A DNA stretch of 15,476 nucleotides from an uncultured Acetatifactor sp. (GCA_948896875.1 CAQUWW010000066.1:1-15476); one strand, 5' to 3'; positions 6,729 to 14,493 are shown, numbered from the stretch's first letter. The notes: generated by a model from the sequence alone, not told the origin. Translations and numbers: made by a program.

Positions 6729-7081
6729 AACCTTTTCTTCAATGCCCTCTCCGTTGGAATAATGGGCAGCATCATGACGATACATTCCACCATACATTGG
6801 ATGCCGCCCCAGAGTCCCACCGCATCCTCTCCTTTTCCGATACAGGGGAGCATGGCAGGCCCGGACAAAATAAGCATCCCCAGCCCTGTCAGGAGCCACA
6901 GCCTTCCCATATAGGCATGAGCGAAAGCCCATGCCTCTTTGCTTGCCATGGATCTGGCGGTCCGGTACCCAAAGATACCGTTAATCTCTCCGGGTGGACG
7001 ACGCAGAAACAATATACCAAATCCAATCATTGTCAAAGGAATCAACAAGTTCATACAAAGCATAAATATCCAGAAGCCCAT
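6725..7081 (-). CDS. SdpI family membrane protein
   Basis: 118 residues with three to four hydrophobic segments: about 3-24, 58-78 and 88-106. The loop RRPPGEINGIFGYRTARSMASKEAWAFAHAYMG (residues 27-59) is the SdpI signature region, with PP, IN, GYRT, SM and W-A spacing. SdpI of Bacillus is the immunity protein against the SdpC killing peptide and also a signal transducer, but most clostridial family members have unknown roles. A GGGGAGA site lies upstream of the ATG. The gene follows the 7129-7461 membrane protein by 47 bases and is likely in one operon with it. Its stop TAA overlaps that of the aldo/keto reductase, leaving no space for a separate terminator between the convergent genes. Confidence 0.85.
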   Translation of the reverse strand: MGFWIFMLCMNLLIPLTMIGFGILFLRRPPGEINGIFGYRTARSMASKEAWAFAHAYMGRLWLLTGLGMLILSGPAMLPCIGKGEDAVGLWGGIQCMVECIVMMLPIIPTERALKKRF

Positions 7082-7128
7082 ATTCTTTCTCCCCAGGTTC
7101 TGCCGACTTTTGTTCTGCAGTCTCTGTT

Positions 7129-7461
7129 CTACTTTTTCTCATATTTGTTCTGTATTACCAGAATGTACACCGCCATGGCGGCTATGGTTTCCGCCATCAC
7201 ACCTAAAACAGAAATGATAACGCCTGCGGAATTCTGTCCCCCCAGCAAAGGCAGCCCCAGAAGCATAAACACAATACCATATACAATAAACAGCCACCCC
7301 ACCGCCCTGTTATATGCCTTCACATCCCGCATGGGCAGTGTCTTCACATTATTAAAGAATCCTATCTCTTTTTTGGCAAAAAATGCGGCGATTCCCATTC
7401 CCACCAACAGAACTCCCCCGATAAGCCACAGAATAAATCCCAGCATCGATCCGTCTCCCAT
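7129..7461 (-). CDS. Small three-TM membrane protein of unknown function
   Basis: 110 residues. Hydrophobic segments lie at about 7-28, 53-73 and 80-103, and the tail ends KYEKK. The loop after TM1 reads KKEIGFFNNVKTLPMRDVKAYNRAVGWLF. Its layout resembles small DUF3784-type membrane proteins, but I am not sure of that and assign no function. The ATG at 7461 follows AAGGAGA with a seven-base gap. A near-consensus promoter lies at 7510-7538, and the SdpI-like gene follows directly, so these two membrane proteins are probably made together. SdpI-like genes often sit next to small membrane proteins or repressors, but no autorepressor is present here. Confidence 0.8.
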   Translation of the reverse strand: MGDGSMLGFILWLIGGVLLVGMGIAAFFAKKEIGFFNNVKTLPMRDVKAYNRAVGWLFIVYGIVFMLLGLPLLGGQNSAGVIISVLGVMAETIAAMAVYILVIQNKYEKK

Positions 7462-7509
7462 CGTTATTCTCCTTTTTAAAAGTAATCCAGTCCATATTTC
7501 CTAAGTATT

Positions 7510-7538
7510 ATTGTATTCCCTGACAGCGCTTTTATCAA
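7510..7538 (-). promoter_or_regulatory. Promoter of the small membrane protein / SdpI-like operon
   Basis: Minus-strand -35 TTGATA (7533-7538), 17-base spacer, -10 TACAAT (7510-7515). Transcription should begin near 7503, leaving a leader of about 40 bases to the ATG at 7461. Confidence 0.75.
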
Positions 7539-7644
7539 GCTTCCTCAATGAGCCTTTTGAAAAAATTAAGGAAAATCTGACAGGATTCTTTAGATTAAAA
7601 GCATATCATGAACCTATCATTCAAAAGAAAGCTGAGGGTAGAGT

Positions 7645-7746
7645 ATGAGAAAAAAATTCTGGTTATTATTGCTTCTGGTTATAGGCATTTCCGCCATTTA
7701 TATAAAACGTGCCAAAAAGGACATCGACTATATCAATGCAGCATAA
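7645..7746 (+). CDS. Predicted 33-residue hydrophobic peptide
   Basis: An ATG at 7645 preceded by GAGGG at a six-base gap opens a 33-codon frame. The product is a short basic N-terminus (MRKKF), a hydrophobic stretch WLLLLLVIGISAIYI and a charged tail KRAKKDIDYINAA. The layout fits a single-pass membrane peptide. It is divergent from the small membrane protein/SdpI-like operon and is followed eleven bases after the stop by a strong hairpin (7758-7816). I see no convincing promoter for it. It is not recognised; the hydrophobic frame, ribosome binding site and following terminator are the support. A chance ORF cannot be excluded. Confidence 0.5.
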   Translation: MRKKFWLLLLLVIGISAIYIKRAKKDIDYINAA

Positions 7747-7757
7747 CAGAACATCGA

Positions 7758-7816
7758 AAAAGGACCCGCCGGATATTCTTCACATCTAAACGAAGCTCTT
7801 TCCGGTGAGTCCTTTT
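7758..7816. terminator. Bidirectional terminator between the 33-codon ORF and the hydrolase gene
   Basis: Arms aaaaggacccgccgga (7758-7773) and tccggtgagtcctttt (7801-7816) pair over 16 positions with one mismatch and one G-U, around a 27-base loop. Reading the plus strand, the stem ends in TTTT; reading the minus strand it ends in TTTTT. It can serve both the small plus-strand ORF and the end of the minus-strand hydrolase/ABC operon. Confidence 0.7.
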
Positions 7817-7879
7817 CATTCTGTCTTCCTTTACCACTCATTGATATTGGGGCGCGGAAGCGTCCTCTTTCTCCCCAAA

Positions 7880-8917
7880 TCACAGATTGCGGATCTGAGA
7901 AAGCCTGTGATCGATTGCCTTTACCATATCCTCCGGCACACTCACATGATCCAGTATTTTCTTCATCTTTATATCGGAGAATACAGTCATGCTCTCCAGA
8001 GTCACCTCCGTCCTGTCCGCTCCACTCTCTTCCGCCTGCTTTTTCACGGTTTCCAGCAATTCTTCCACCGCTTTCCTGCCCTCCGGATTATTCAGAATTC
8101 TCCCGAAAGTACAGTCCACGGACAAAACGTCCTTCCAGTCGCCTGTCACATGTGCTTTCACTGCAGGGGGTGTCATTCCATTCTCTCCAAAATCTCCCAG
8201 AACCTCTTTCAGCCAGCCGATGCTGTCCGGCACCCAGTCGGATATTCTCTCGCTCATCGCCACATCCCTGCACTGAATAGATGTGTCTCCTGTGGAGAAC
8301 CCGTGAGGACCGTGAGAATAAATATGGCTTTCAAAGGAAGTTCCCATTTTCGTCAGGGCTTCCATAAACCGGATGGAATTCATAACCGGCACCACATCGT
8401 CATCTCTGGTGGCAAACAGAAAGCAGGGACAGGTATCCTTATCCACCTGTGACACCGTGTCAGGCGCCGTCACATTGCAGCCCTTCACATCCGAACTCGT
8501 CACCGCATAACCCAGAATGGCTGCGTTAGGCCGATTGACAGCCATAGTCGCCGCCGCGGCCGCCAGATGACCGCCCGCCGAAAAGCCGATGACAGCCACC
8601 TTATCCGGGAACAGCTTCCACTGGTCCGCATTCTCTCGAATCATGGTCATCGCCTGTTCGTAATCCTCTAGCGGGTTGGGCCATGTGGCATACTCCATCA
8701 CAGAATATCGCAGAATAAATACCTGATACCCGGCCTGCAGGTAAGGCATTGCCACAGGGTCCGCCTCCCTGCCCGAACAGTGTCGATACCCTCCGCCCGG
8801 AAGCACCAGAATCGCCGGGCGCCTGTGCACATAGCCAAACTCTCCCTCCACCTCCAGAAGATATGCCGTCAGCGTAACATTCCTCTCCTGATTCAGTACA
8901 ATTGTCTCCGTCCTCAT
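7880..8917 (-). CDS. Alpha/beta hydrolase (esterase/lipase-like), last gene of the ABC operon
   Basis: 345 residues. An alpha/beta-hydrolase core shows the oxyanion-type LPGGGYRH (39-46), the nucleophile elbow GFSAGG (Ser113), an acid in RDDDVVP (Asp174 most likely) and catalytic His205 in HGPHGFS. It resembles Aes/BD-FAE-type esterases acting on acyl or acetyl esters; the substrate cannot be read from sequence. After the usual end near WLKEVL (240) it has about 100 further residues of helical, charged character, an extension not needed for the fold. No signal peptide, so probably cytosolic. The ATG at 8917 overlaps the ABC stop as ATGA and has its own GGAGG, indicating coupled translation. 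In the operon it could modify or deacylate a compound handled by the exporter, but this is inference only. Confidence 0.85.
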   Translation of the reverse strand: MRTETIVLNQERNVTLTAYLLEVEGEFGYVHRRPAILVLPGGGYRHCSGREADPVAMPYLQAGYQVFILRYSVMEYATWPNPLEDYEQAMTMIRENADQWKLFPDKVAVIGFSAGGHLAAAAATMAVNRPNAAILGYAVTSSDVKGCNVTAPDTVSQVDKDTCPCFLFATRDDDVVPVMNSIRFMEALTKMGTSFESHIYSHGPHGFSTGDTSIQCRDVAMSERISDWVPDSIGWLKEVLGDFGENGMTPPAVKAHVTGDWKDVLSVDCTFGRILNNPEGRKAVEELLETVKKQAEESGADRTEVTLESMTVFSDIKMKKILDHVSVPEDMVKAIDHRLSQIRNL

Positions 8918-10572
8918 GATAAACCTCCGTTCCAGTCAATTTTGTATTCAAATTTTTCTTTCACATTCTCTCTATGCGTAACCATGATCACGCTCTCCTC
9001 CGAAGACAGGATATTCTCCAGTATCCTATTCTCCGTCGCTTCATCCATATGGGCTGTGGGCTCATCCATAATCAGAATTTTATGGGGCCTGGCCAATGCC
9101 CTGGCAATGGAAATTCTCTGCTTTTCCCCAAACGACAGTTCCCTTCCGCCCTTTCCGATTACGGTATCCTTTCCTTCCCTTAAGCCGCTGTAAAATTCCT
9201 GCAGCTCTGCTCTTTTAATGGCATTTTCAAGTATTTTGCTCTTTTCAGCTCCATCCACAGAATCCCAGTCATCACCGAATAATATATTCTCCTCTACCGT
9301 ACCATTCATTATAACAGATGATTGCTCAACATAGCTAATCTTTTCTGCAAGTTTTTCTCCGGATATTTTATGATTTCCCACCAGCAGAGCTACTTCTCCC
9401 GATTCAGGTTGATATAAACCACACAAAAGCTTCAAAAATGTACTTTTTCCACAGCCGCTCTCCCCGTCCAGCAATATTTTCCCCGGAAACTTTATTTCCA
9501 GATTCTTATCGGAAATCACAGGAAGATTTTCATAGGAAAAATGAACATGTTTTATTACATATCGAACTGTTTCTTTCTCCCCTTCAAGGTATGTTGACTT
9601 TCCTTCTTTATGGGAGGTTCTTAAGATTTCTGTTTTGGTGCTGATTTTTTCAATGGAGACAAATACATTATTAAACTCCGCAACCAAATATGGCAGGGAA
9701 ACAAAGGGCCAGTTAATAGCATCTGACAAATTCATAAAAGCAAACAAAACCGCCGTATTTATCATTCCTGCGTGAATGAACAGGATTCCCAAACCGATCC
9801 ACAGGATCGTTGTAAAGATGCCAAGTCCTGCGCTGAGCACTTCAAACAGAATTACTTCTCTTTCATACTCGTATTGCTTTTCTTTCAATATACCAAAATC
9901 ATTTTCCGCCAGCTTTTTAATAAATCTATTTCCTTTTGCCGTATGCACGTCCTGTAAGGATACTATTGCTTTTTGAATCCCTTCCCGGCTTGCTTCCTGC
10001 ATCTTCGTGATTTCTTCATAGCCTCTGTATATTTTGGCGGAAAATATCCTTGGCAGGATAATGGAAATCGCGGTTAACATCACGATAGCCACCACCAGCA
10101 GCCAGGAATATATCAGACCATAGGCCAGGACAACCAGGAACTGAATTGTGCCGGAAATAATGGGTAAGAAATTCTCCTGGAACGACTTTGATACATTTTC
10201 AATATCCTGTTCCACCAGCTCGCTTATCTCCCCATGCCCCTGCCTCTTTAAGGTAATATAGTCGGCATCCAGTATACTTCTCATGAATTCCTTTCTTATC
10301 CTGCTGCCGATCTTAAAGCTGATCTTTGCAAGCTTTTTACTTACCAGTACCTTAAAAAACAGAAAAGAAGGCATGGTAAACAGCAGAATAAGCATCCATT
10401 CGTTCCTGCCGCTAAAACTGGTTTCTTCAGTAAGCTTTTGCAACATAACGGAAATGGTAATTACAAAAAATGTATAAAAACAATCGGCAATCAGATACAG
10501 AATGGATGTAAGCAGGATACTGCTGTCTGCTAATGGAGAAAGTGTCTTTATATAGGTCCGTATTTTTTTCAT
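8914..10572 (-). CDS. ABC transporter half-subunit: membrane domain fused to ATPase (second of pair)
   Basis: 552 residues, type I ABC exporter architecture. Six membrane segments at about 18-45, 59-78, 136-157, 158-176, 247-268 and 270-290 are followed by an ATPase domain. Walker A is GESGCGKST (370-378), Q-loop Gln417 (YVEQSS), signature LSFGEKQR (479-486), Walker B ILIMDE with Glu504, and H-loop His533. All catalytic elements are present, with a non-consensus but workable signature. It should pair with the half-subunit encoded just upstream into a heterodimeric exporter. The start ATG overlaps the stop of the first half-subunit (ATGA) and follows AAGGGGAG. GC content in lines I counted is near 38-42 percent, clearly below the PF09818-type gene and the hydrolase. 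The transported substrate is unknown. No peptidase domain of the bacteriocin-exporter type is present. Confidence 0.94.
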   Translation of the reverse strand: MKKIRTYIKTLSPLADSSILLTSILYLIADCFYTFFVITISVMLQKLTEETSFSGRNEWMLILLFTMPSFLFFKVLVSKKLAKISFKIGSRIRKEFMRSILDADYITLKRQGHGEISELVEQDIENVSKSFQENFLPIISGTIQFLVVLAYGLIYSWLLVVAIVMLTAISIILPRIFSAKIYRGYEEITKMQEASREGIQKAIVSLQDVHTAKGNRFIKKLAENDFGILKEKQYEYEREVILFEVLSAGLGIFTTILWIGLGILFIHAGMINTAVLFAFMNLSDAINWPFVSLPYLVAEFNNVFVSIEKISTKTEILRTSHKEGKSTYLEGEKETVRYVIKHVHFSYENLPVISDKNLEIKFPGKILLDGESGCGKSTFLKLLCGLYQPESGEVALLVGNHKISGEKLAEKISYVEQSSVIMNGTVEENILFGDDWDSVDGAEKSKILENAIKRAELQEFYSGLREGKDTVIGKGGRELSFGEKQRISIARALARPHKILIMDEPTAHMDEATENRILENILSSEESVIMVTHRENVKEKFEYKIDWNGGLS

Positions 10573-12227
10573 ACTGTTTTTCTCCCCTTGATAATATAGG
10601 TCCGATCAGCAATGGAGTCCAGATCCCTGTCATGTGAAATGATGATAATACCCAATCTGTCCCTCTTATCTGCGATGAACTCTAATGCGTCCTTTATATT
10701 CTCTTTATCTATGGATGCAAATGGTTCATCCAATATCACGAACTCCTCCGCCTGTAACATTGTACGGATCAGGCATAGACGCCTTTTTTCTCCTTCCGAG
10801 AAGTCAATCTCTGTCCCTATGACGGTATTTAATCCTGCCGAGCTTTCATTAATTTTATCGAACAGGTTTAACTTCTTTAACGCATCAATTACTTCCTCTT
10901 CCCCTATATCTTCGTTTTCCATTCTCAGATTATCTATAACAGAAGCCTGAAGTAAATGATTACCGGAAGAGAGATAACTCACTTTCAGACTGCTGTCCAG
11001 AGGAAAGACATGGTCATACCTGTCCGTAACCCTTATTTCACCTTTTTCAGGTTTTAACCTGTTCAAAATCAGGTGAGCTATTGTTGTTTTCCCGGTTCCG
11101 CTTTCTCCGTAGACAGCTACTATTTCATTTCGCCTGAATTCAAAATCTTCATAAGCCATGCTGCAATTTTGATCATAGCGAAAGCTCACATTGTCAAATG
11201 CAATCTTCCTTATCTCACCGGGGGCCTGTGAAATTTTGCAACAGTTCGGAGACCTGTCCGAACTGTACGGCAGATCTTCGGATGCCTTGCAGGACACAGT
11301 ATCAAGAAATGCTTTTAGCCTTCCGTCAGAATTGGTATACTCATTTTTTGCAATCATTACATCCTGAATGTCTATGAAAGGATAGAATATACTTCCAATC
11401 AGCACATTAATCATTCCCACAATCATTCCCGCATTTTCACGGATATTCAACAATGGAATCCTCTGCGAGGATTCTATTGTCATAAATAAAAAGCAGGCGA
11501 ATAAGACGGTAGTGATCTGCAAGGTCATAATCCCGAATGTGGTGAAAGCTTTCAGCATATTTTTCTTATAATCAAGGCAAAGAGAATTTTCTTCCTTCTT
11601 TTTTTCATTTTGGTCAAATCTTCTGACAAAAAAGCCCTTCCCCTGATATATTTTAATGATCTCTGATGCCTCGAACATATCATAAAAGACACCGCTTACT
11701 GATTCGTTGATTTTGACAGCCTGCGCATTTAATTTCCGTATAATGTTGCCGTATCTATGACTGAAATAATAAAAAACCAGCAACAACAAGGTGGATACCA
11801 ACCCTATATAATAATTGGAAAAATATAAATAAGCCAGTCCGCCAAATATGCTGAACGCTATTTCTGCAAATTTAAATACCACATCCTTCTCACGATTTGC
11901 AATTATTTTCGAGTCATAGAAAATCAGTTTATTTATATGTGATAAGTCCGCGGACATTTGACTGCTTTTGCCGGAATTCAGTGCTTTTTCCATTATGAGA
12001 TTTCTTAATTTCATTTTCTTTTTTTCACTTATCACCACCTGCAAATGCATTTTAAGAAACAGGAAAACAAAATACAGGAATACCGTAATCATCATAAAAA
12101 GAATATACCAATACAGATTTCCTCTTTCATAGGCCAGAGAAATATTGATACTCTTCTCTATTAATATGGATAGAATCATATTAAAGGATGCAGTTAATAA
12201 AATAAGTATAAAACATATAAAATACAT
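10569..12227 (-). CDS. ABC transporter half-subunit: membrane domain fused to ATPase (first of pair), with altered Q-loop
   Basis: 552 residues with membrane segments at about 3-24, 40-60, 120-137, 138-157, 230-250 and 267-285, and a C-terminal ATPase domain. Walker A is GESGTGKTT (374-382), Walker B FVILDE with Glu501, and H-loop His532. The Q-loop reads YLSSGNHLLQASV, with Ser421 at the position normally held by Gln. The signature is DFSEGEKRR instead of LSGGQ. Together these suggest a partly degenerate nucleotide site, as often seen in one half of heterodimeric exporters, although here the Walker B Glu is kept. The first membrane segment begins right at the N-terminus, without the usual cytosolic elbow helix. 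The start ATG is seven bases after the stop of the PF09818-type gene. GC in lines I counted is about 35-43 percent. Confidence 0.93.
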   Translation of the reverse strand: MYFICFILILLTASFNMILSILIEKSINISLAYERGNLYWYILFMMITVFLYFVFLFLKMHLQVVISEKKKMKLRNLIMEKALNSGKSSQMSADLSHINKLIFYDSKIIANREKDVVFKFAEIAFSIFGGLAYLYFSNYYIGLVSTLLLLVFYYFSHRYGNIIRKLNAQAVKINESVSGVFYDMFEASEIIKIYQGKGFFVRRFDQNEKKKEENSLCLDYKKNMLKAFTTFGIMTLQITTVLFACFLFMTIESSQRIPLLNIRENAGMIVGMINVLIGSIFYPFIDIQDVMIAKNEYTNSDGRLKAFLDTVSCKASEDLPYSSDRSPNCCKISQAPGEIRKIAFDNVSFRYDQNCSMAYEDFEFRRNEIVAVYGESGTGKTTIAHLILNRLKPEKGEIRVTDRYDHVFPLDSSLKVSYLSSGNHLLQASVIDNLRMENEDIGEEEVIDALKKLNLFDKINESSAGLNTVIGTEIDFSEGEKRRLCLIRTMLQAEEFVILDEPFASIDKENIKDALEFIADKRDRLGIIIISHDRDLDSIADRTYIIKGRKTV

Positions 12228-12233
12228 ACTATC

Positions 12234-14183
12234 CTACCCTTCCGTCCTTCTCATCCTGCTCAGCACAGCCAGGATCTCATATTTTCTGGGCAAATCCATC
12301 CATCTTCCGCACTCGGTGAAAAAAGTGGAATAAACAGATTCCAGCCCTTCCTTCTCCACTTCCTCCAGCAGACGTTCCACCTCCTGCCTTCGGCAAATCC
12401 ATCTGGGTGACACGTCCCTTACTCCCGGAGACTGCATATCGACAGATTCGGATGCTCCCTGTCCGGAAGCCGTTCCCGGCAGATTGAATCTCTGAAATCT
12501 TCCCAGCGGATTCAGCTGTCCGATCAACCTGCGCACCAGGAAAGCAATGGCGCTCAGCTGGGCAAGGCTGGCTATATCATGGAGCATTCGAATGTCGATC
12601 TGCTCCTCCCCGAACATCAGGAAGCCAAGCTCTGATACCTTCAATACTTCGGTGGCAGAGTCTTCCGGACAGATGCTCAGGTAATTGGCATCGATCTCGT
12701 CCCTGTTGGTAAAGTCCGCAGGTTCCAAAGCTTCTCCGCTTTTTGGGGTATGGCCATACCCCTCCTGCAGCGCTTTTGCCGTTTCCGTCACCTGGGTAAT
12801 CTGATAATCCCGCATCATGTAAATCCGATCTGCCACATGCAGATATTCGCTGCTGCCCCCGATGACCAGAATTGTGGACACATCCTTTCTCAATGCCAGC
12901 TCCCGGACCCGCTCCACAAAAGGTGTGATCGGCTCCTTTTCAATCAGTTCCTTCATCACCGAATCCTGTATCATGAAATTGGTGGCAGATTTGTCCTCAT
13001 CAATCATCAAAAGTCTCGACCCCCAGTTCACCGCCTCCATGATATTGGCGGCCTGAGAGGTGGAACCGGATGCATGTTCCGTGGAAAAATCCGCCGGATT
13101 TCCCCCCGGAATCCATTTGATAAAAGGTAACAGATTCACATGGCGGATGCACCTTCCATCCTCCGCGGATATCTTCATGGCACTCTCATCTGTGATGACC
13201 AGTTCTCTTCCGTCCCCTTCCACATGGTTGTATACTCCGGCGCTCAACGCATCCAGCAGAGTACTTTTCCCGGAATATCCGCCGCCGGTTATTACTGTGA
13301 CTCCTTTTCTGAACGCCATCCCCCGGACTCCCGCTGCCTCCACTGCATCTTCCGGCGTGGATACAAAAGGAACCGCGCCATGCAGCGGAGAATCTCCGTC
13401 CCTTTCCCGGGGCAGAATGCTTCCGTCTGCCACAAAGGCACAACAGTCATTCTCCTTAAGCCACCGACGGATAGCCTCCTGCTTCTCATAAAGGGCAGCG
13501 GCTCTCTTCAGGCCTTCCCCATGGAACTCCTCCACAAAACGGTTCACCGCCTCCGGCAGATCATGGGTCAGCATCTGTGCCGCCTTCTTGTGCTTGCCCA
13601 CAGGAAGCTGCACCTGAATCATGATGCTCACACATGGATAGGCCGGAATCTCCCTTTCGTCGTCAACGGGCTGAATCGCACATGTTTTTCCCGGCGCATA
13701 GGTACTTAAGCCCCTGTCCCGCAGCCCGTCTATTGGCTCAATAGTATTTTTATTCAGAAGCCTGTAATACTTCTGGGGAACCATCTTCGTCGAAATCACA
13801 TTCCGCACCAGAACCTTATTGTTCGGCTCATAAATAAAATAATGTCCGTGCTCTCTGGCTGTCCGCTTCCGATTATCGTTCAGTTCATTCAGATTGCGAA
13901 TATAGGGGATAAAGGACCGGAAAATGTAGTCCAGTCCCGCCACGCCCGTCTCTTCCAGTTTCAACTGCTTCATTGGAATATGGATTGTGACTGTTGGCTT
14001 CGACAGCTCCAGCCGGTTGCTCTTCGTGATCTCATATCCAATCTCCCCGTCCCAGTACATGGCATGATTATGCACAATGGGGTCCTTATCTATGAAGGTT
14101 TCGTACATTTTCCCTTCGTACATTTCCTCGTAAGTCTCACTGGTGGGTTTCATACTCAACAGATAATATTTTAATCTCTTCAA
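12234..14183 (-). CDS. Predicted ABC-class ATPase (PF09818-type), first gene of the exporter operon
   Basis: 649 residues. The centre and C-terminus match the 'predicted ATPase of the ABC class' family. Motifs are VADGSILPR (251-259), Walker A GGGYSGKST (300-308), YNHVEGDGRE, AEDGR, FSTEHASGSTSQAANIMEA (signature ASGSTSQA at 371-378), Walker B LLMIDEDKSATNFM (391-404), and ILVIGGSSEYL. The N-terminal 180 residues (with REHGHYFIYEPNNKVLVRN and STYAPGKTCAI) are less familiar and make this protein longer than the family members I remember. No membrane segments; it should be cytosolic. Function of the family is unknown; a nucleic-acid or ribosome-related role is possible but unproven. Start: TTG at 14183 with AAGGAG eight bases upstream; an ATG ten codons in (14153) lacks a site. 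It heads the four-gene operon and ends seven bases before the first ABC half-subunit. Confidence 0.9.
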   Translation of the reverse strand: MKRLKYYLLSMKPTSETYEEMYEGKMYETFIDKDPIVHNHAMYWDGEIGYEITKSNRLELSKPTVTIHIPMKQLKLEETGVAGLDYIFRSFIPYIRNLNELNDNRKRTAREHGHYFIYEPNNKVLVRNVISTKMVPQKYYRLLNKNTIEPIDGLRDRGLSTYAPGKTCAIQPVDDEREIPAYPCVSIMIQVQLPVGKHKKAAQMLTHDLPEAVNRFVEEFHGEGLKRAAALYEKQEAIRRWLKENDCCAFVADGSILPRERDGDSPLHGAVPFVSTPEDAVEAAGVRGMAFRKGVTVITGGGYSGKSTLLDALSAGVYNHVEGDGRELVITDESAMKISAEDGRCIRHVNLLPFIKWIPGGNPADFSTEHASGSTSQAANIMEAVNWGSRLLMIDEDKSATNFMIQDSVMKELIEKEPITPFVERVRELALRKDVSTILVIGGSSEYLHVADRIYMMRDYQITQVTETAKALQEGYGHTPKSGEALEPADFTNRDEIDANYLSICPEDSATEVLKVSELGFLMFGEEQIDIRMLHDIASLAQLSAIAFLVRRLIGQLNPLGRFQRFNLPGTASGQGASESVDMQSPGVRDVSPRWICRRQEVERLLEEVEKEGLESVYSTFFTECGRWMDLPRKYEILAVLSRMRRTEG

Positions 14184-14277
14184 TCTTTCTTCTCCTTCGC
14201 TCTATCGCGTTTTTTCTTTTCCAAAATAATTCCTCTGCCATTCCGTCTGTTCTCATATCTCTCGTTCTCTCCATCAT
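14137..14277 (-). CDS. Candidate 46-codon ORF overlapping the start of the PF09818-type gene
   Basis: An ATGATG at 14277 with AGGTGA six bases upstream opens a 46-codon frame (MMERTRDMRTDGM...) that is rich in Arg/Lys (KRKNAIERRRRKIEEIK). It ends in TGA at 14137, 46 bases inside the PF09818-type gene in another frame. The AAGGAG used by the TTG start lies within it. Its stop lies just past the alternative ATG at 14153, so translation of this ORF could feed ribosomes to the ATPase start. It may equally be a chance frame. I do not recognise the peptide. Confidence 0.3.
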   Translation of the reverse strand: MMERTRDMRTDGMAEELFWKRKNAIERRRRKIEEIKILSVEYETHQ

Positions 14278-14404
14278 ATCCAATCACCTTTCCCTTTCGA
14301 TTCCCGTGCGATATTGTCTGATACTGCCCGGGACTGGTTCCAAAAATTCCTGTATTATCTGATTTTTCCCAATCCAACGTGCCCGTATCCCGCAATTTTG
14401 CGCA

Positions 14405-14434
14405 CAAAAAAAGACACACCGTTATGATGTGTCT
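14405..14434 (-). terminator. Intrinsic terminator inside the operon leader
   Basis: Minus-strand RNA: AGACACA (14428-14434), nine-base loop, UGUGUCU (14412-14418), then a run of U to 14405. Seven perfect pairs and seven U make this a clear terminator. It lies about 150 nt after the promoter at 14583-14611 and before any long gene, so it either ends a short RNA or works as an attenuator. Confidence 0.85.
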
Positions 14435-14438
14435 CAAG

Positions 14439-14480
14439 TCAACAGTTTTCATAATGGTACTTAACAAGCGGCATTTTCAT
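14439..14480 (-). CDS. Candidate second leader peptide, 13 codons
   Basis: ATG at 14480, product MKMPLVKYHYENC, stop TGA at 14439, five bases before the terminator stem. The only upstream purine run is GUGGG, so initiation would be weak, and the start codon lies in a GAAA-capped hairpin. A ribosome on its last codons would cover the 5' arm of the antiterminator and favour the terminator. Translation is not proven. Confidence 0.35.
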   Translation of the reverse strand: MKMPLVKYHYENC

Positions 14481-14493
14481 GCCCACTATTCAG

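Noticed and set aside
6210..6932. 240-codon minus-strand frame across the end of the aldo/keto reductase
   Set aside because: It is antisense to the Fe-S domain and also overlaps the SdpI-like gene; no recognisable protein and no start signal.
6797..7504. 235-codon plus-strand frame across the SdpI-like and small membrane genes
   Set aside because: Antisense to two membrane proteins with clear hydrophobic pattern, ribosome binding sites and promoter; the frame itself has no recognisable features.
7608..7808. 66-codon plus-strand frame overlapping the 33-codon ORF
   Set aside because: It runs through the terminator hairpin and has no site; the 33-codon frame has a hydrophobic segment, a site and stops before the hairpin.
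14184..14404. A second promoter for the PF09818-type gene (TTGGAT-17-TACAGG near 14350-14380)
   Set aside because: The -10 matches only three of six consensus bases and a better-placed GATAAT lacks a -35; not convincing.
14180..14452. 90-codon minus-strand frame running through the leader terminator and ending as TTGA at the ATPase start
   Set aside because: No ribosome binding site, unusual composition, and it reads through terminator and leader hairpins; kept only as a remark in the leader, not as a gene.
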